The position numbers and the translations under genes were made by a program. The notes under the pieces were generated by a model that ran no database searches, had not been told where the DNA came from, and was given only the letters and a program-made list of their open reading frames with translations. Below, one piece after another: positions 1-8,016 of a stretch of DNA of 38,807 nucleotides; the first letter of the stretch is position 1, and each line of letters opens with the position of its first letter. Source of the DNA: Caballeronia choica (lineage in GTDB: Bacteria; Pseudomonadota; Gammaproteobacteria; Burkholderiales; Burkholderiaceae); NCBI RefSeq assembly GCF_001544535.1, contig NZ_FCON02000073.1, forward strand, positions 1-38,807. Direction: 5' to 3'.

Positions 1-132
1 CCGTATTGTCCGGAACTCAATCCCGTCGAGTACCTGTGGGCATGGCTCAAGCGTCATGCGATTGCGAACTTCTGCCCTGACAACCTCGCCGATTTGCATT
101 CCATCGCCCGCAATCCCTTGCTGGGCGTTTAA
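1..132 (+). pseudogene. IS630-family transposase, C-terminal fragment
   Basis: The first reading frame is open from the window edge to a TAA at 130-132. It encodes the signature end of an IS630/Tc1-like DDE transposase, [16 protein letters not shown], which carries the last acidic residue of the catalytic triad in its NPVE motif. The frame starts outside the window. The usual 20-30 residue basic tail after the [10 protein letters not shown] stretch is missing and replaced by a short unrelated end, so the copy is probably truncated at its 3' side by the neighbouring IS3 element. The family call is firm from the motif; the truncation is inferred from typical length. Confidence 0.7.
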
Positions 133-156
133 ACTCACGCAAGGTGAATCAAGAAG

Positions 157-450
157 ATGAGCAAGACAAAGCGGGCGCGCTATACGCTCGAATTCAAGCT
201 GGAAGCGGTTCGGCTGGTAAAGGCCGGCCAGAGCATTGCGGCGGTGGCGGTGACGCTTGACGTGCCGGTTCAATCGATTTCCAACTGGGTCAAGGCTGAG
301 CAGCAAGGCAAACTCGGCGGAGCCGGGACGAAGCCGGTAAGCCCGGAACAGATGGAGTTGTCGAGACTGCGCACTGAAGTGGCCCGCCTTAAGATGGAGC
401 GGGACATTCTAAAAAAGGCCTGTGCGTACTTCGCGAAGGAATCGACGTGA
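157..450 (+). CDS. IS3-family transposase OrfA
   Basis: This 97-residue protein is the DNA-binding subunit of an IS3-family transposase. It shows the N-terminal helix-turn-helix (RYTLEFKLEAVRLV, then SIAAVAVTLDVPVQSISNWV) followed by a leucine-zipper-like coiled coil (ELSRLRTEVARLKMERDILK) ending in the usual KACAYFAKE. Length and layout are normal for OrfA. The stop overlaps the GTG start of OrfB by 4 bases, as usual for IS3 elements. OrfA looks intact, but its partner is wrecked, so the copy cannot move by itself. Confidence 0.9.
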   Translation: MSKTKRARYTLEFKLEAVRLVKAGQSIAAVAVTLDVPVQSISNWVKAEQQGKLGGAGTKPVSPEQMELSRLRTEVARLKMERDILKKACAYFAKEST

Positions 451-1032
451 AGTACGCTTTCATCGAACGTAACCGCCGTCAATGGCCGATTTCGGTGTTG
501 TGCGAGGTGCTCGACGTCAGTCCCAGTGGCTATCATCAGCGCCGGCAACGTACCGCACAGGATAAGCCGTGCCGAAGCCGTGTGAGCGACGACGCGCTGC
601 TGGCGCACATCAAGGCGATTCACGCACAGGTCAAGGGCGAATACGGCTGGCCGCGCATGTGGAAAGAGCTGCTTGCGCGCGGCGTGCGCGTGGGCAAGAA
701 TCCAGGCCGTTGCAAATGCACTGAATTCCAGACCCCGGAAAACGCTTGGCTGGAAGACACCTGCCGAAGCTCTGGACGATTGTCTAAAATCTGTTCAACA
801 ATCGAGTGTTGCGACGACCGGTTGAATCCGCCCAGTATTGCAGCGGACTGTTCCAGGACACGTTGAAGGCATATGGCATACGCTCGTCGATGAGCCGACG
901 TGGCGATTGCTGGGATACTCGCCGACCGAAAGTCTATGGGGTTCGCTGAAGGTCGCCCGCTTGCACGGGCGGCACTTTCCAACCCGGCGCGCTGCAATGG
1001 ACGAAGTGGTCGATTGGCTCAACTTTTACAAG
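447..1032 (+). pseudogene. IS3-family transposase OrfB, internally deleted and frameshifted
   Basis: The gene begins normally at GTG 447 with the HTH_21-type N-terminus (YPISVLCEVLD-like region, SGYHQRR, GEYGWPRMWKELLARGVRVGKN). After about 700 the reading frame leaves the family. Family sequence resumes at 833-916 in another frame with [20 protein letters not shown] and SRRGDCWD, then shifts again to [16 protein letters not shown] near 930-1032. The rve catalytic core between them, with the first two acidic residues, is missing. The expected end (FYNxxRxHSTLGY) is also lost. This is a dead transposase with at least one large deletion and one further frameshift. Confidence 0.85.
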
Positions 1033-1056
1033 TGTGTTTCATACTGCCCAACCGCG

Positions 1057-1281
1057 CTATGTGCTTGATAAATCTAGAGAGCCCTGCTGTGCCATTGGTT
1101 TTGTGGGGTATCCGCGCCGTCCACGTGCCCTAGCCACGAGTTCGGAGACGGCATCCCCGCCCAGTGAATTGCGATTGAAGATCCACGGACCATTGGGCAA
1201 CGGATGTTCGGCTACGATCTCGTTGCGCTCGACCGCAAGCCTGAGCGTTCCGGGGCTCACGCCGACGAACGCCGCAGCCAA
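1057..1281 (-). pseudogene. Possible serine-recombinase C-terminal fragment
   Basis: A 74-residue minus-strand frame starts with a helix-turn-helix-like stretch (AAAFVGVSPGTLRLAVERNE, then HPLPNGPWIFNR) and ends in a basic segment plus QQGSLDLSST. That arrangement recalls the DNA-binding C-terminal end of large plasmid or transposon serine recombinases. No catalytic domain is present, and the frame is cut off at its 5' end by the iteron block at 1283. The assignment is a pattern impression only; it could be a chance frame. Confidence 0.3.
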
Positions 1282-1282
1282 G

Positions 1283-1442
1283 GTCAGGGTTTATGGGGGA
1301 AAAGTCAGGGTTTATGGGGCGCGGTGGCGTTCGTCACTCCTGTCTGTGTAACCAACTGATTCATAAACTTTTTTCGGCGACGTAAGCAAAATACCTCTCT
1401 GAAAGTCAGGGTTTATGGGGCGAAAGGTCGTCCTTTATGGGG
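1283..1442 (+). repeat. First iteron family, GTCAGGGTTTATGGGG
   Basis: Three exact copies of the 16-mer GTCAGGGTTTATGGGG lie at 1283-1298, 1304-1319 and 1405-1420. A degenerate copy, GTCGTCCTTTATGGGG, lies at 1427-1442. The starts are 21 and 22 bases apart within each pair, two helical turns, as expected for binding sites of an iteron replication initiator. The motif is unrelated to the second iteron family downstream. It probably belongs to a different initiator, either lost or encoded elsewhere. Confidence 0.7.
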
Positions 1443-1529
1443 CCTCTGCTGAACAATGTTGCCGGTGGAGGCGATCCGGTTTGATGACGCGCTCCGTCCC
1501 TCGATTTGGCGCGCGCTCCGCGCCATGCG

Positions 1530-1664
1530 GGCCGTATTGCGTCACCTTTCGATCGCTCCTTCGCATCGGTCCGTAGCTTTTTCGGCTGATCGCAAAAGCG
1601 GTTCAGGTATGCGCGCACCGCATCGAGGTCGTGGTGCTTGGATATAAAGTGACGCAATACGGCC
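1530..1664. repeat. Inverted pair of second-family iterons
   Basis: The sequence GGGCCGTATTGCGTCAC (from 1529) and its exact reverse complement, GTGACGCAATACGGCCC (to 1665), face each other about 100 bases apart. Both match the GGTGAC-N6-CGGCCT iteron consensus found upstream of rep. A possible integrase remnant lies between them. Confidence 0.6.
1550..1657 (-). pseudogene. Possible tyrosine-recombinase N-terminal remnant
   Basis: The minus-strand frame reads HDLDAVRAYLNRFCDQPKKL followed by a short basic stretch. This resembles the core-binding (SAM-like) domain at the start of phage or plasmid integrases. The resemblance ends at the iteron near 1546, and no catalytic domain is present. It may be a fragment left by rearrangement or a coincidence. 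Confidence 0.22.
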
Positions 1665-1718
1665 CGTCATTGCTGCGAGACAACCTGCAAGCACAAGCGA
1701 TGGGGTGGGGTGGGGAGA

Positions 1719-1860
1719 AGTGACGGATTCCGGCCTGGCAAAAGCGGTGGTGACCTTCCAGCGGTAACACACGGTGATCTAGCACGGCCTCAATTCCGAT
1801 ACGGCGCGTCTTTCATCGACCGGTGAACTAATGCAATGAAAAGGTGACATATTCCGACCT
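1719..1860 (+). repeat. Scattered iterons of the second family
   Basis: Three plus-orientation matches to the 18-bp consensus GGTGAC-N6-CGGCCT occur at 1719-1736 (AGTGACGGATTCCGGCCT), 1773-1790 (GGTGATCTAGCACGGCCT) and 1843-1860 (GGTGACATATTCCGACCT). They are irregularly spaced, unlike the tight array at 2066-2167. They probably form an accessory or copy-control cluster. Confidence 0.6.
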
Positions 1861-1942
1861 CTAGCTTGAACGGTGATCAAGGTGCTAGCCGGATCCTCCG
1901 CAAACAATTGCCGAAGGGCAGCTAGAGTTATTTTTCTCAAAG

Positions 1943-2002
1943 CCTCTTTGTAAGACAGTTTATAAAACCTTTTGTAGACCCTTTGTAGAACCTTTTGTAA
2001 AC
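1943..2002 (+). repeat. AT-rich CTTTTGTA direct repeats, likely DNA-unwinding element
   Basis: The core C-TTT(T)GTA is repeated four times in 60 bases: CTCTTTGTAAGAC near 1944, CCTTTTGTAGAC at 1968, CCCTTTGTAGAA at 1979 and CCTTTTGTAAAC at 1991. The stretch is much richer in A+T than its surroundings and lies just outside the tight iteron array. AT-rich repeats beside iterons are the usual site of strand opening in Rep_3-type origins. The unwinding role is inferred. Confidence 0.5.
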
Positions 2003-2065
2003 GCTGAACGCCTTCCCGCAATCCCTTACGTGACAGGGCTTCCCGGCTAATCAGAAACGGCGAAA

Positions 2066-2167
2066 GGTGACACAAAGCGGCCTGGGGGTGACGCAAAGCA
2101 GCCCACAGTGGACGAATTACGGCCTCAAGTGGACACCATGCGGTCTGGAGGTGACATTTTCCGACCG
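2066..2167 (+). repeat. Core iteron array, five 21-bp units (oriV)
   Basis: Five iterons start at 2066, 2087, 2108, 2129 and 2150, exactly 21 bases apart. Units are GGTGACACAAAGCGGCCT, GGTGACGCAAAGCAGCCC, GTGGACGAATTACGGCCT, GTGGACACCATGCGGTCT and GGTGACATTTTCCGACCG. The 21-bp phasing puts every site on one helix face, diagnostic of initiator binding. A DnaA box abuts the last iteron and the rep promoter follows, so this is very probably the replication origin of the replicon or of an integrated plasmid. Confidence 0.85.
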
Positions 2168-2176
2168 TTATCCACA
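2168..2176 (+). promoter_or_regulatory. DnaA box
   Basis: TTATCCACA matches the high-affinity DnaA box consensus TTATNCACA exactly and directly follows the fifth core iteron. The position between iterons and the rep promoter is typical of iteron origins that load helicase with host DnaA. Confidence 0.75.
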
Positions 2177-2179
2177 TCA

Positions 2180-2252
2180 GTGACTTGCAATTGTCACGTC
2201 ACCTTTTAAAATACGTGACGCGCAACGTTGACGTCACCGATGCCGGTGTCAC
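2180..2252 (+). promoter_or_regulatory. rep promoter and autoregulatory operator
   Basis: A sigma-70-like promoter reads TTGCAA (2185-2190), a 16-bp spacer, and TAAAAT (2207-2212). Overlapping it are GTGAC half-sites in inverted arrangement: GTGAC 2180-2184 facing GTCAC 2193-2197, and GTCAC 2198-2202 facing GTGAC 2215-2219, with more GTCAC at 2233 and 2248. These are half-iterons. Rep_3 initiators typically repress their own gene as dimers on such inverted half-sites. The promoter position argues against a rep start upstream of about 2220. Confidence 0.6.
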
Positions 2253-2265
2253 TCGAGGGACGGCT

Positions 2266-3135
2266 GTGAAACAGAGCACGAAACATTCAGAAAATACAAA
2301 AGACACGTCGACGCTTCTATCTGGGCCGGCGGCAGAACTCATCGAGTCGATGGCCATTGAGCTCGGGGCTTCGCCGGACGAAATTCTCGAGGCCGACGGC
2401 CGCCTCCGGGGCACGGTGGCCATGAGTCGTGCGCTGGTCAATGCCCAGCATGGATTGTCCCTGAATGAGAAGCGGTTGATGATGACTGCGCTGCGCAGCA
2501 TCGACAGCCGTAAATCCCCCTACCAACATGGAAAAGCAGATGGCTATGTCTCGGTCAGGATCAAGGCGGACGAATTTGCCGCGGTAGCCGCACTGGCGCC
2601 GCGCGGAGGCGAAAAGCAAGCCGCCGCAGCGTATCAGGGCATGAAAGACGCGTGCGCGAGTCTGCTGGAGCGAAAGCTCTCCTATGTCGACGGCAAGAAG
2701 AGGGTGCAGCTTCGATGGGTATGGAAGGCCACCTATCACGATGGCGAGGCGTGGGCAGAAATCTGCTTTTCCCCGGACCTTACTCCTCACATTTTCCTGT
2801 TGCAGCGCCGATTTGTGAGTTACCAGCTCGAATTCGCGCGTGGTCTGCAGTCGATCTACTCGTGGCGTCTGCTCGAGCTTTTGATGCGGGAAAAAGATCG
2901 AGGAATTCTCTTTATCACGCTCGACGATCTTCGCACTGCGCTGGAGATACCAGAAACCTACCGCTTCGCAGACATTAAACGCCGCGTGGTTGAGATGGCG
3001 GTCAGCGAGCTGAACGAGAAAGCCGACTTGATCATTGACTGGAAGGGCATTAAACGCGGACGCGCGGTGTACTCGCTGGAGTTCACCTTTGTCGAAAACC
3101 CGCAACGACGTCTAAGCCTGGAGACCGATGCCTGA
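2266..3135 (+). CDS. Replication initiator protein, Rep_3 (RepB) family
   Basis: This 289-residue protein is the initiator that binds iterons and opens the origin. After a polar leader, the region MSRALVNAQHGLSLNEKRLM begins the first winged-helix domain typical of Rep_3 proteins. A second winged helix lies around SIYSWRLLELLMREKDRG and the ITLDDLRTALEIPETYRFAD segment, followed by a helix ending in IDWKGIKRGRAVYSLEF. Length is normal. GTG 2266 is chosen because GAGGGA lies just upstream at 2255-2260. An alternative TTG at 2185 falls inside the -35 element. Iterons flank the gene on both sides, inverted downstream. It is probably repressed by its own product. Confidence 0.88.
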   Translation: MKQSTKHSENTKDTSTLLSGPAAELIESMAIELGASPDEILEADGRLRGTVAMSRALVNAQHGLSLNEKRLMMTALRSIDSRKSPYQHGKADGYVSVRIKADEFAAVAALAPRGGEKQAAAAYQGMKDACASLLERKLSYVDGKKRVQLRWVWKATYHDGEAWAEICFSPDLTPHIFLLQRRFVSYQLEFARGLQSIYSWRLLELLMREKDRGILFITLDDLRTALEIPETYRFADIKRRVVEMAVSELNEKADLIIDWKGIKRGRAVYSLEFTFVENPQRRLSLETDA

Positions 3136-3150
3136 CGCCAGGAGGCAATC

Positions 3151-3309
3151 AGGCCGTAATCCGTCACCACGAGCGAGGCCAACGGTCCAGCATCAACCTC
3201 AAATGCGGTTGGGCCGGAAAACGTCACCTTTGGCATCGCGCAGTGCAGGCAGGGCGCGCACGCTCGCGCATAGTCGGCGACGCGAGACGCAAGGCCGGAA
3301 TTTGTCACC
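3151..3309 (-). repeat. Three inverted iterons downstream of rep
   Basis: The reverse complement of the second iteron family occurs at 3151-3168 (AGGCCGTAATCCGTCACC), 3211-3228 (GGGCCGGAAAACGTCACC) and 3292-3309 (AGGCCGGAATTTGTCACC). All keep the 6-6-6 layout of the upstream copies but in the opposite orientation. The rep gene is therefore bracketed by iterons pointing toward it. Such outlying sites often titrate initiator or support handcuffing; that function is inferred. Confidence 0.7.
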
Positions 3310-3680
3310 TTTTCAAGGTGAACCGGAAGACACGACCGACATCACGTATTCTCGGCAACTCGGTCCCCCGGACTTCGACGCAAGGTTGGTTCTCGACCTT
3401 CCTCGGAGGTCGCGCAGCACAACGCGATTTCGCAGCCGCAACGCGCGCCTTACTGCGGTCCGGCGACCTCTCCTTGTGCCCGAGGGGTCGGACAATTACG
3501 AGAAAGCCAGCCATGGGGCTGTCAAAGTGTTTCTGGGGGATGGCCAGCATGCGTCCAAGATCGCCGTCTTTTGCGCGGCAATGAGAAAGCATCATGGCAA
3601 TGACTAAAGAGGCCAATCCACGCCGCTCGAAGGGCCGGGAAGCGTGTTGGTTCGTGCGCCGTCGCCGCGTACTATCGCCC
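3310..3680. other. Non-coding stretch after the iterons
   Basis: Several overlapping frames are open on both strands because of high GC, but none has a convincing ribosome site, domain or family signature. I see no gene here. It is probably decayed plasmid backbone. Confidence 0.4.
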
Positions 3681-3966
3681 GTCCGTCTGGAACTTGAGGT
3701 CGCGTTCGATAACGGCGTGACGCCGTGCCTGCGAAGCTGATCCAGGGTCTTGCAGGCGCGAGCACAGCGGACCTGAGCAAGATTGAAATCTCGCCGGCAG
3801 GGTTGGGGCTTGCATTTTCCTACGCCTCGACGCCGACGTGTACGTGCCCGCGTTGTTCGAAGGCATCTTCGGTTCCAAGGCCTGGATGAAACAAGCCGCA
3901 CGCGTGGCCAAGTCGGCCGCCGCGCGTGAGCACGGCAAGAAGGGCGCTCGGCCGCGCAAAGCGAGA
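3681..3966 (+). pseudogene. Decayed DUF2442-like gene
   Basis: Three consecutive frames together rebuild a DUF2442-type protein. Frame one gives VRLELEVAFDNGV from 3681. Frame two gives VPAKLIQGLAGASTADLSKI then EISPAGLGL. Frame three gives LDADVYVPALFEGIFGSKAW followed by the Ala/Lys/Arg-rich tail REHGKKGARPRK. The order and spacing match the family, whose members often sit beside DUF4160 partners in toxin-antitoxin-like pairs on mobile DNA. At least two frameshifts are needed and no start codon or partner gene is apparent, so the gene is dead. Confidence 0.6.
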
Positions 3967-4252
3967 GGTGCACGCATGAGCCGCAGCAAGAGAAAGACGC
4001 CGATCTTTGCCGGTGGCCGCTTTAGTTTTGCTCGATGGCGGCTACGCTTTTTTTGTGCGAAATCGAACATATGGTACCGTCGTCATGTTATTGGAGGCGA
4101 CCGGGTCGTTCCATCCGAACGCGACACAAAGTGGACCCCGCAAGCATCGGCATTCAGCCAGGCGTGACAAAATCCGAAGTGCCCGAAATTGCTAAAAGCC
4201 GCATCAATCCGCGATGGTCGATCTGCGCTTCCCCTTAACTGACGGAGGGCAT

Positions 4253-4420
4253 ATGAAACTTTTCAGCATCATCGGGACGATTGTTTTCGTCGCGGTGGTC
4301 GCGCTCTCGTTGTTCGCGGTGATGGACATCCTCTTGTTTACGTCCGATAAAAAGAAGATACGACGGAAGGGTGCCGGAGTACGAAGACTGAACGGACATC
4401 AAACCTCGTCGGGTAGATGA
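4253..4420 (+). CDS. Small single-span membrane protein, unknown function
   Basis: A 55-residue frame begins at ATG 4253, seven bases after a strong GGAGGG. It has one clear N-terminal membrane segment (IIGTIVFVAVVALSLFAVMD), then a short lysine/arginine-rich cytoplasmic-type tail (SDKKKIRRKGAGVRR). I do not recognise a family. The ribosome site and the membrane segment with positive flank favour a real gene. It stands alone between the decayed plasmid region and a pseudogene. Confidence 0.5.
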   Translation: MKLFSIIGTIVFVAVVALSLFAVMDILLFTSDKKKIRRKGAGVRRLNGHQTSSGR

Positions 4421-4551
4421 GTCCCTCACCCGCTCGACACGGCACGGGACCCAGCCAGACCCTTCCTCTCGTGGGCTTGTGCGCTGATTGCTGATTTGCG
4501 GCACTCGCCCCAAGTCCTTTCCCTGCTTTTCACAGACATTTCTTGCCGGCA

Positions 4552-6101
4552 TCACCTGTTCGACGCCCATATCGTGCCGCTCGACGCATAGACGGCAAGA
4601 TTGCCGTCGTCCTGCAGGTAGGCATAGGCGCTGCGATTGCCCGACGTGTCACTCTCCCAGAGCATCACGCCATTCGAGTCGAACACGACGAGGTCGCCGT
4701 TCTCCTGCATCCGCACTTCAGCCGCCGCGGAACCGCTCGTGCCGGCGGACCAGATTGCAGCGCTCGCCTGCGTAATCGTCAGATCGCCGTCCGCCTGCAT
4801 GTTGAGACTGAAGCGGTTGTCACACGAAGAGAGCTTTTGGCCGCGCGCGAGGCCCTGGACCGGGCCCAGCTGACCGCACGCGGAGGGCGTCCGAATGGGC
4901 GGCAGGGCCGCGAGCGCGCTGAGATCCATGGCGATGGCGATCGCTTGCAACCCCGCATCGTTCGGATGCAGGTCATCGCCGCTGTTATAGGCGGGCAGTA
5001 AAGCGGCGGGACTGGCGGGGTCGCTCACCGCTTGCGCCTGATCGAGCACTGCATCGCAACCGCTCGTCGAACTCAGGACGAATGCGTTCACGGCCTGGCG
5101 CGCAGCCTCGATGCTGCCCGTTGCGCCAAACGGTGTCAGCGTGGAGCAGATCGCCTTGATGTTGGCGCCATGGGCGCGCTGGGTCAGCTGTTGCAGTGCG
5201 CCGATCAACTGGAGCGCGGTAGAAGGAGTGTCGGTGTTCAGGTTGTTGATCGCGTCGTCCGAGATGACCACCCACTTCACGCCCGCTTGCTGGAGGACGT
5301 CGCGATCGAAACGCGTGAGACCGGCCTGTCCGGAGCTATCCGTGAAGAAATTGTTGCCGCTGATCCCCTGGTTCAGCACGCCCACGGTCATGCCGGCCTG
5401 TTGCAGCCGTATCGCGAGGATTGGGCCAGCGCCGGTTGCTATTGGCGCTCGACATGAGTCCGTCCGTGATGGAGGCGCCAAACGTGACGACCGCGCCCGT
5501 TGCCGCGTTGTTCTGCACGTCGAGGTTGGTCAGGAAATAATAGGACTGGCCACCCGCGGAATTGGTGGTGCCGCCGGCGAAGGCTGGATCAGCGCCCACG
5601 TCCCCGGGCGCGATATAGACGTCCTGCGAGCCGTCGACGTGGCCTGTCGAGTGTGCGGGGTCTGCTGAGGCAGATAGAGGCTGATGGCGACATCGGCGAG
5701 CGCCGGAACCTGGAACGCGACCGTATCGCTTACGACCGAAGCGCCCACGGGAATCGTCACGTTAGGTTGGCCGCCGAACGTGACGGCACGGTCACTGCCG
5801 CTCACCGTTTTTTGACCTCGCGCGCGCCGTGCGATGCGAACATCGCCGATTACAAGAGGTTGGGTGCCGAAGAGATTCGAAAGGCGGATGCGCGCCGATG
5901 TCCCGCCAATGCTGGTGTGCAGGATCTGCCGCACCGTCTGATTGTTGAAACCGGCGTCGCCCGTCGTCGATGGCGCAACCGACCATGTGCCTATCCAGGG
6001 CGCGGAGGACACCGTGCCATGCGCAAAATAGTGAGCCCGTCCGGCAGCACGATAGATACGACGAGCACCACTTTCAGGACGGTCCGGATCCATCGTTTCA
6101 C
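4552..6101 (-). pseudogene. Secreted SGNH/GDSL hydrolase with C-terminal B-lectin domain, frameshifted
   Basis: The original start is probably GTG 6099-6101 behind AAAAGGAAG, giving a signal peptide (KRWIRTVLKVVLVVSIVLP). A frameshift follows within about 100 bases. The second frame carries GTWSVAPSTTGDAGF and IRLSNLFGTQPLVIGDVRIA, a jelly-roll-like N-domain of SGNH esterases. A second shift near 5665 leads to VVTFGASITDG, where GAS replaces the usual GDS. A third near 5428 leads to GISGNNFF, DDLHPNDAG (block V catalytic Asp/His) and a mannose-binding-lectin-like tail with NMQADGDLTI, RMQENGDLVVFDSNG and LQDDGNLAVYASSG repeats. The family suggests a secreted carbohydrate esterase. Three shifts make it almost certainly non-functional. 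Confidence 0.8.
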
Positions 6102-6195
6102 TTCCTTTTCTCCCTTGTGGCGCAGCGCGACAAATGCCCGATTGCCCAAAGGGCTTTCAAGGCCGGGTCGCTCGATGAGCGCCCGGCACGCTTGC

Positions 6196-8016
6196 TTAAC
6201 GTTGCTGCTGCGGCATTGCCAGCGTCGAAATGGTGACCTTGGCAGGCGCCGCCTTCTTATGCAGATCCTTGATGAACGCCTCGCTCAGTTCGATGACTTT
6301 CGCCGACGCAAGCGGATCGAAAAGCGCGTGATCGAGTTCATCGAAAACGACTGCCCTGACATTCGAGAAGCGCGACAGCTTCTTTCCGCGCTTGCCGAAA
6401 TGCGCATTGAGCTGTTCCACGCCTTCGTCGCCGGAACCGTAGACCAGCAGGGTCCGCACGCCCTTGCGTTCGAGGGCATGAACGACGCAGTGCGGGTCCG
6501 TCAACGTTGTGCCTTCGACGGAGCCTGCACGGCTGCCCGCCGCGTCGATCCGGTGCGAGCGCAGGCGTGCAATCAAGTTCGAAACGACTGCCTCGGCGAT
6601 CGGCCGGAAGCTGCGCTTGCCACTCAGGACGAGCCACCACTTGGACGGCTTGAATATCGCGCGCCCGACACGCGCCATGGAGTGGCGATGCATCTCCTCC
6701 AGTTCCTCCACCGACATGCCTTCGGGGATGTAGAAGCGCGCGATATTGACCGCGATGACGGCCGTGAGCGCAGGCTCCACGAGCGACGCACGCAAGGCGC
6801 TGTAGGCTCCCGAGCAGATTCCGAACGAGATTACGGTGTGATAGCCCTTGCGCTTGAGCCAGGCCGCTGCTGTCGCGACATCCTCGATGGTCGTGCCCGC
6901 ATGGATCGATGCGTTCAGGTCGAGCGGCCCTTGTGCGGTTCGCGGCGGACTGTCGCCGATCCCACGCGCATCGATGCGCATCGATGCAATACCGCGGCGA
7001 GCCATTTCCCGTGCGATGCGCACCGACAGGCGACTGTCGCCGTGATGCACGCTGCCGGCGGTATTGGTGATCAGCATGACGGGTCCGTACGCGAGCCTGC
7101 CGCGGGGTTCGCACAGTATGCCGAACAGGCCGGAGGCGCCGAACACGACCGGGCGCTCGCGGGCGCTCGGCGTCTCGATGATCGCTTCGTCGTCGAGGGA
7201 TACGCTCGGCCGTGCGCCTCTGTTCGTGCGGCTTCGGACGCGCGTGCCCGGCTCGCCGTCCGCGACCCATTGCGCTACCCGTGCAAGTGCGCGAGCCGGT
7301 ACGACCGAAGACTTCGTCTCATTCACATATTCGAAGTAGCCGTCCAGAACACCCGCTTCGACCTCGACGCCGCGTCCGCGCAGCGTCGAACAGAGTGCGG
7401 CGCTTGCACGGGAGCGCGCATCGAGTACCAGGACGCGTGCGGGAATCGAAGGATGATCGTCCATTGCCTTCGAGAGATCGAGCGCATCCAGTTCATTGCA
7501 AAGCGTGTCGCTGTAAATCTGTCCGAGCACATAGAACGGCTTGTCTTGCTGCGTGGCACGCAAAGGCGCGGCGAGATTGTCGAGCCAGGTCTTGCGCAGC
7601 GCCGTCAGTTCGCGCAGATAGACGCGCCCGCGCGTAACCGGCGCGAGCAGCACGAGCGAGTCCACCGCACATAGACGCGATGCCAGTGCCGCGAAGGTCG
7701 CACCCAGGCGCAAGCCGCATAGCGTCACGCTTGTCACGCCGGTTTGCTCCTTCAGCCGCTCGACGGCAGCGACGACATCGGCGACGAAAGCATCAAACCG
7801 ATGGGGATCGCCATCGAGGCCCGCGGAGTCGCCGGTCGCCCAATAGTCGAAGCGCAGCACGGGAATGCCGTACGCAGACAGTTCCTCGGCCAGGTAGCGG
7901 ATGCCCTTGTGACACCACGGCTCTTCATGACCAAAAGGACTGCAGATGACCACGCCGCGCGTGCCTTGCCCGGGATGGAGCCATCCAAAGCGTCCACCGA
8001 ATGCGATCGGCTTCAT
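6196..8016 (-). CDS. Tandem double alpha/beta hydrolase, exosortase-A hydrolase 2 and 1-like
   Basis: This 606-residue protein contains two alpha/beta-hydrolase domains. Domain 1 (about 1-270) has FGGRFGWLHPGQG, FDYWATGDSAG and the elbow CGLRLGA, with Arg where the nucleophile Ser would sit. Exosortase-A system hydrolase 2 proteins share this feature. Domain 2 (about 305-600) has GILCEPRG, RIDARGIGDSPP and the elbow FGICSGAYSAL, with Cys in the nucleophile position as in hydrolase 1, and a late DELDHALF for Asp/His. ATG 8016 is chosen for the GAGG just upstream and homology; a longer frame to 8406 is intergenic. It is divergent from the adenylation-carrier-thioesterase gene. An acyl-related role with the polysaccharide cluster is inferred. 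Confidence 0.75.
   Translation of the reverse strand: MKPIAFGGRFGWLHPGQGTRGVVICSPFGHEEPWCHKGIRYLAEELSAYGIPVLRFDYWATGDSAGLDGDPHRFDAFVADVVAAVERLKEQTGVTSVTLCGLRLGATFAALASRLCAVDSLVLLAPVTRGRVYLRELTALRKTWLDNLAAPLRATQQDKPFYVLGQIYSDTLCNELDALDLSKAMDDHPSIPARVLVLDARSRASAALCSTLRGRGVEVEAGVLDGYFEYVNETKSSVVPARALARVAQWVADGEPGTRVRSRTNRGARPSVSLDDEAIIETPSARERPVVFGASGLFGILCEPRGRLAYGPVMLITNTAGSVHHGDSRLSVRIAREMARRGIASMRIDARGIGDSPPRTAQGPLDLNASIHAGTTIEDVATAAAWLKRKGYHTVISFGICSGAYSALRASLVEPALTAVIAVNIARFYIPEGMSVEELEEMHRHSMARVGRAIFKPSKWWLVLSGKRSFRPIAEAVVSNLIARLRSHRIDAAGSRAGSVEGTTLTDPHCVVHALERKGVRTLLVYGSGDEGVEQLNAHFGKRGKKLSRFSNVRAVVFDELDHALFDPLASAKVIELSEAFIKDLHKKAAPAKVTISTLAMPQQQR

Noticed and set aside
1779-2177. A 132-codon minus-strand frame over the origin
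   Set aside because: It runs through the iterons and AT-rich repeats, so apparent repeats in its protein come from the iterons. It is not a gene.
3305-3973. A 222-codon minus-strand frame after rep
   Set aside because: Composition is Arg-rich and featureless. The opposite strand contains recognisable DUF2442 remnants, so this is a shadow.
5500-7674. A 724-codon plus-strand open frame
   Set aside because: It is antisense to the SGNH pseudogene and the double hydrolase, is extremely arginine-rich and shows no family motif. It is a high-GC shadow of real minus-strand genes.
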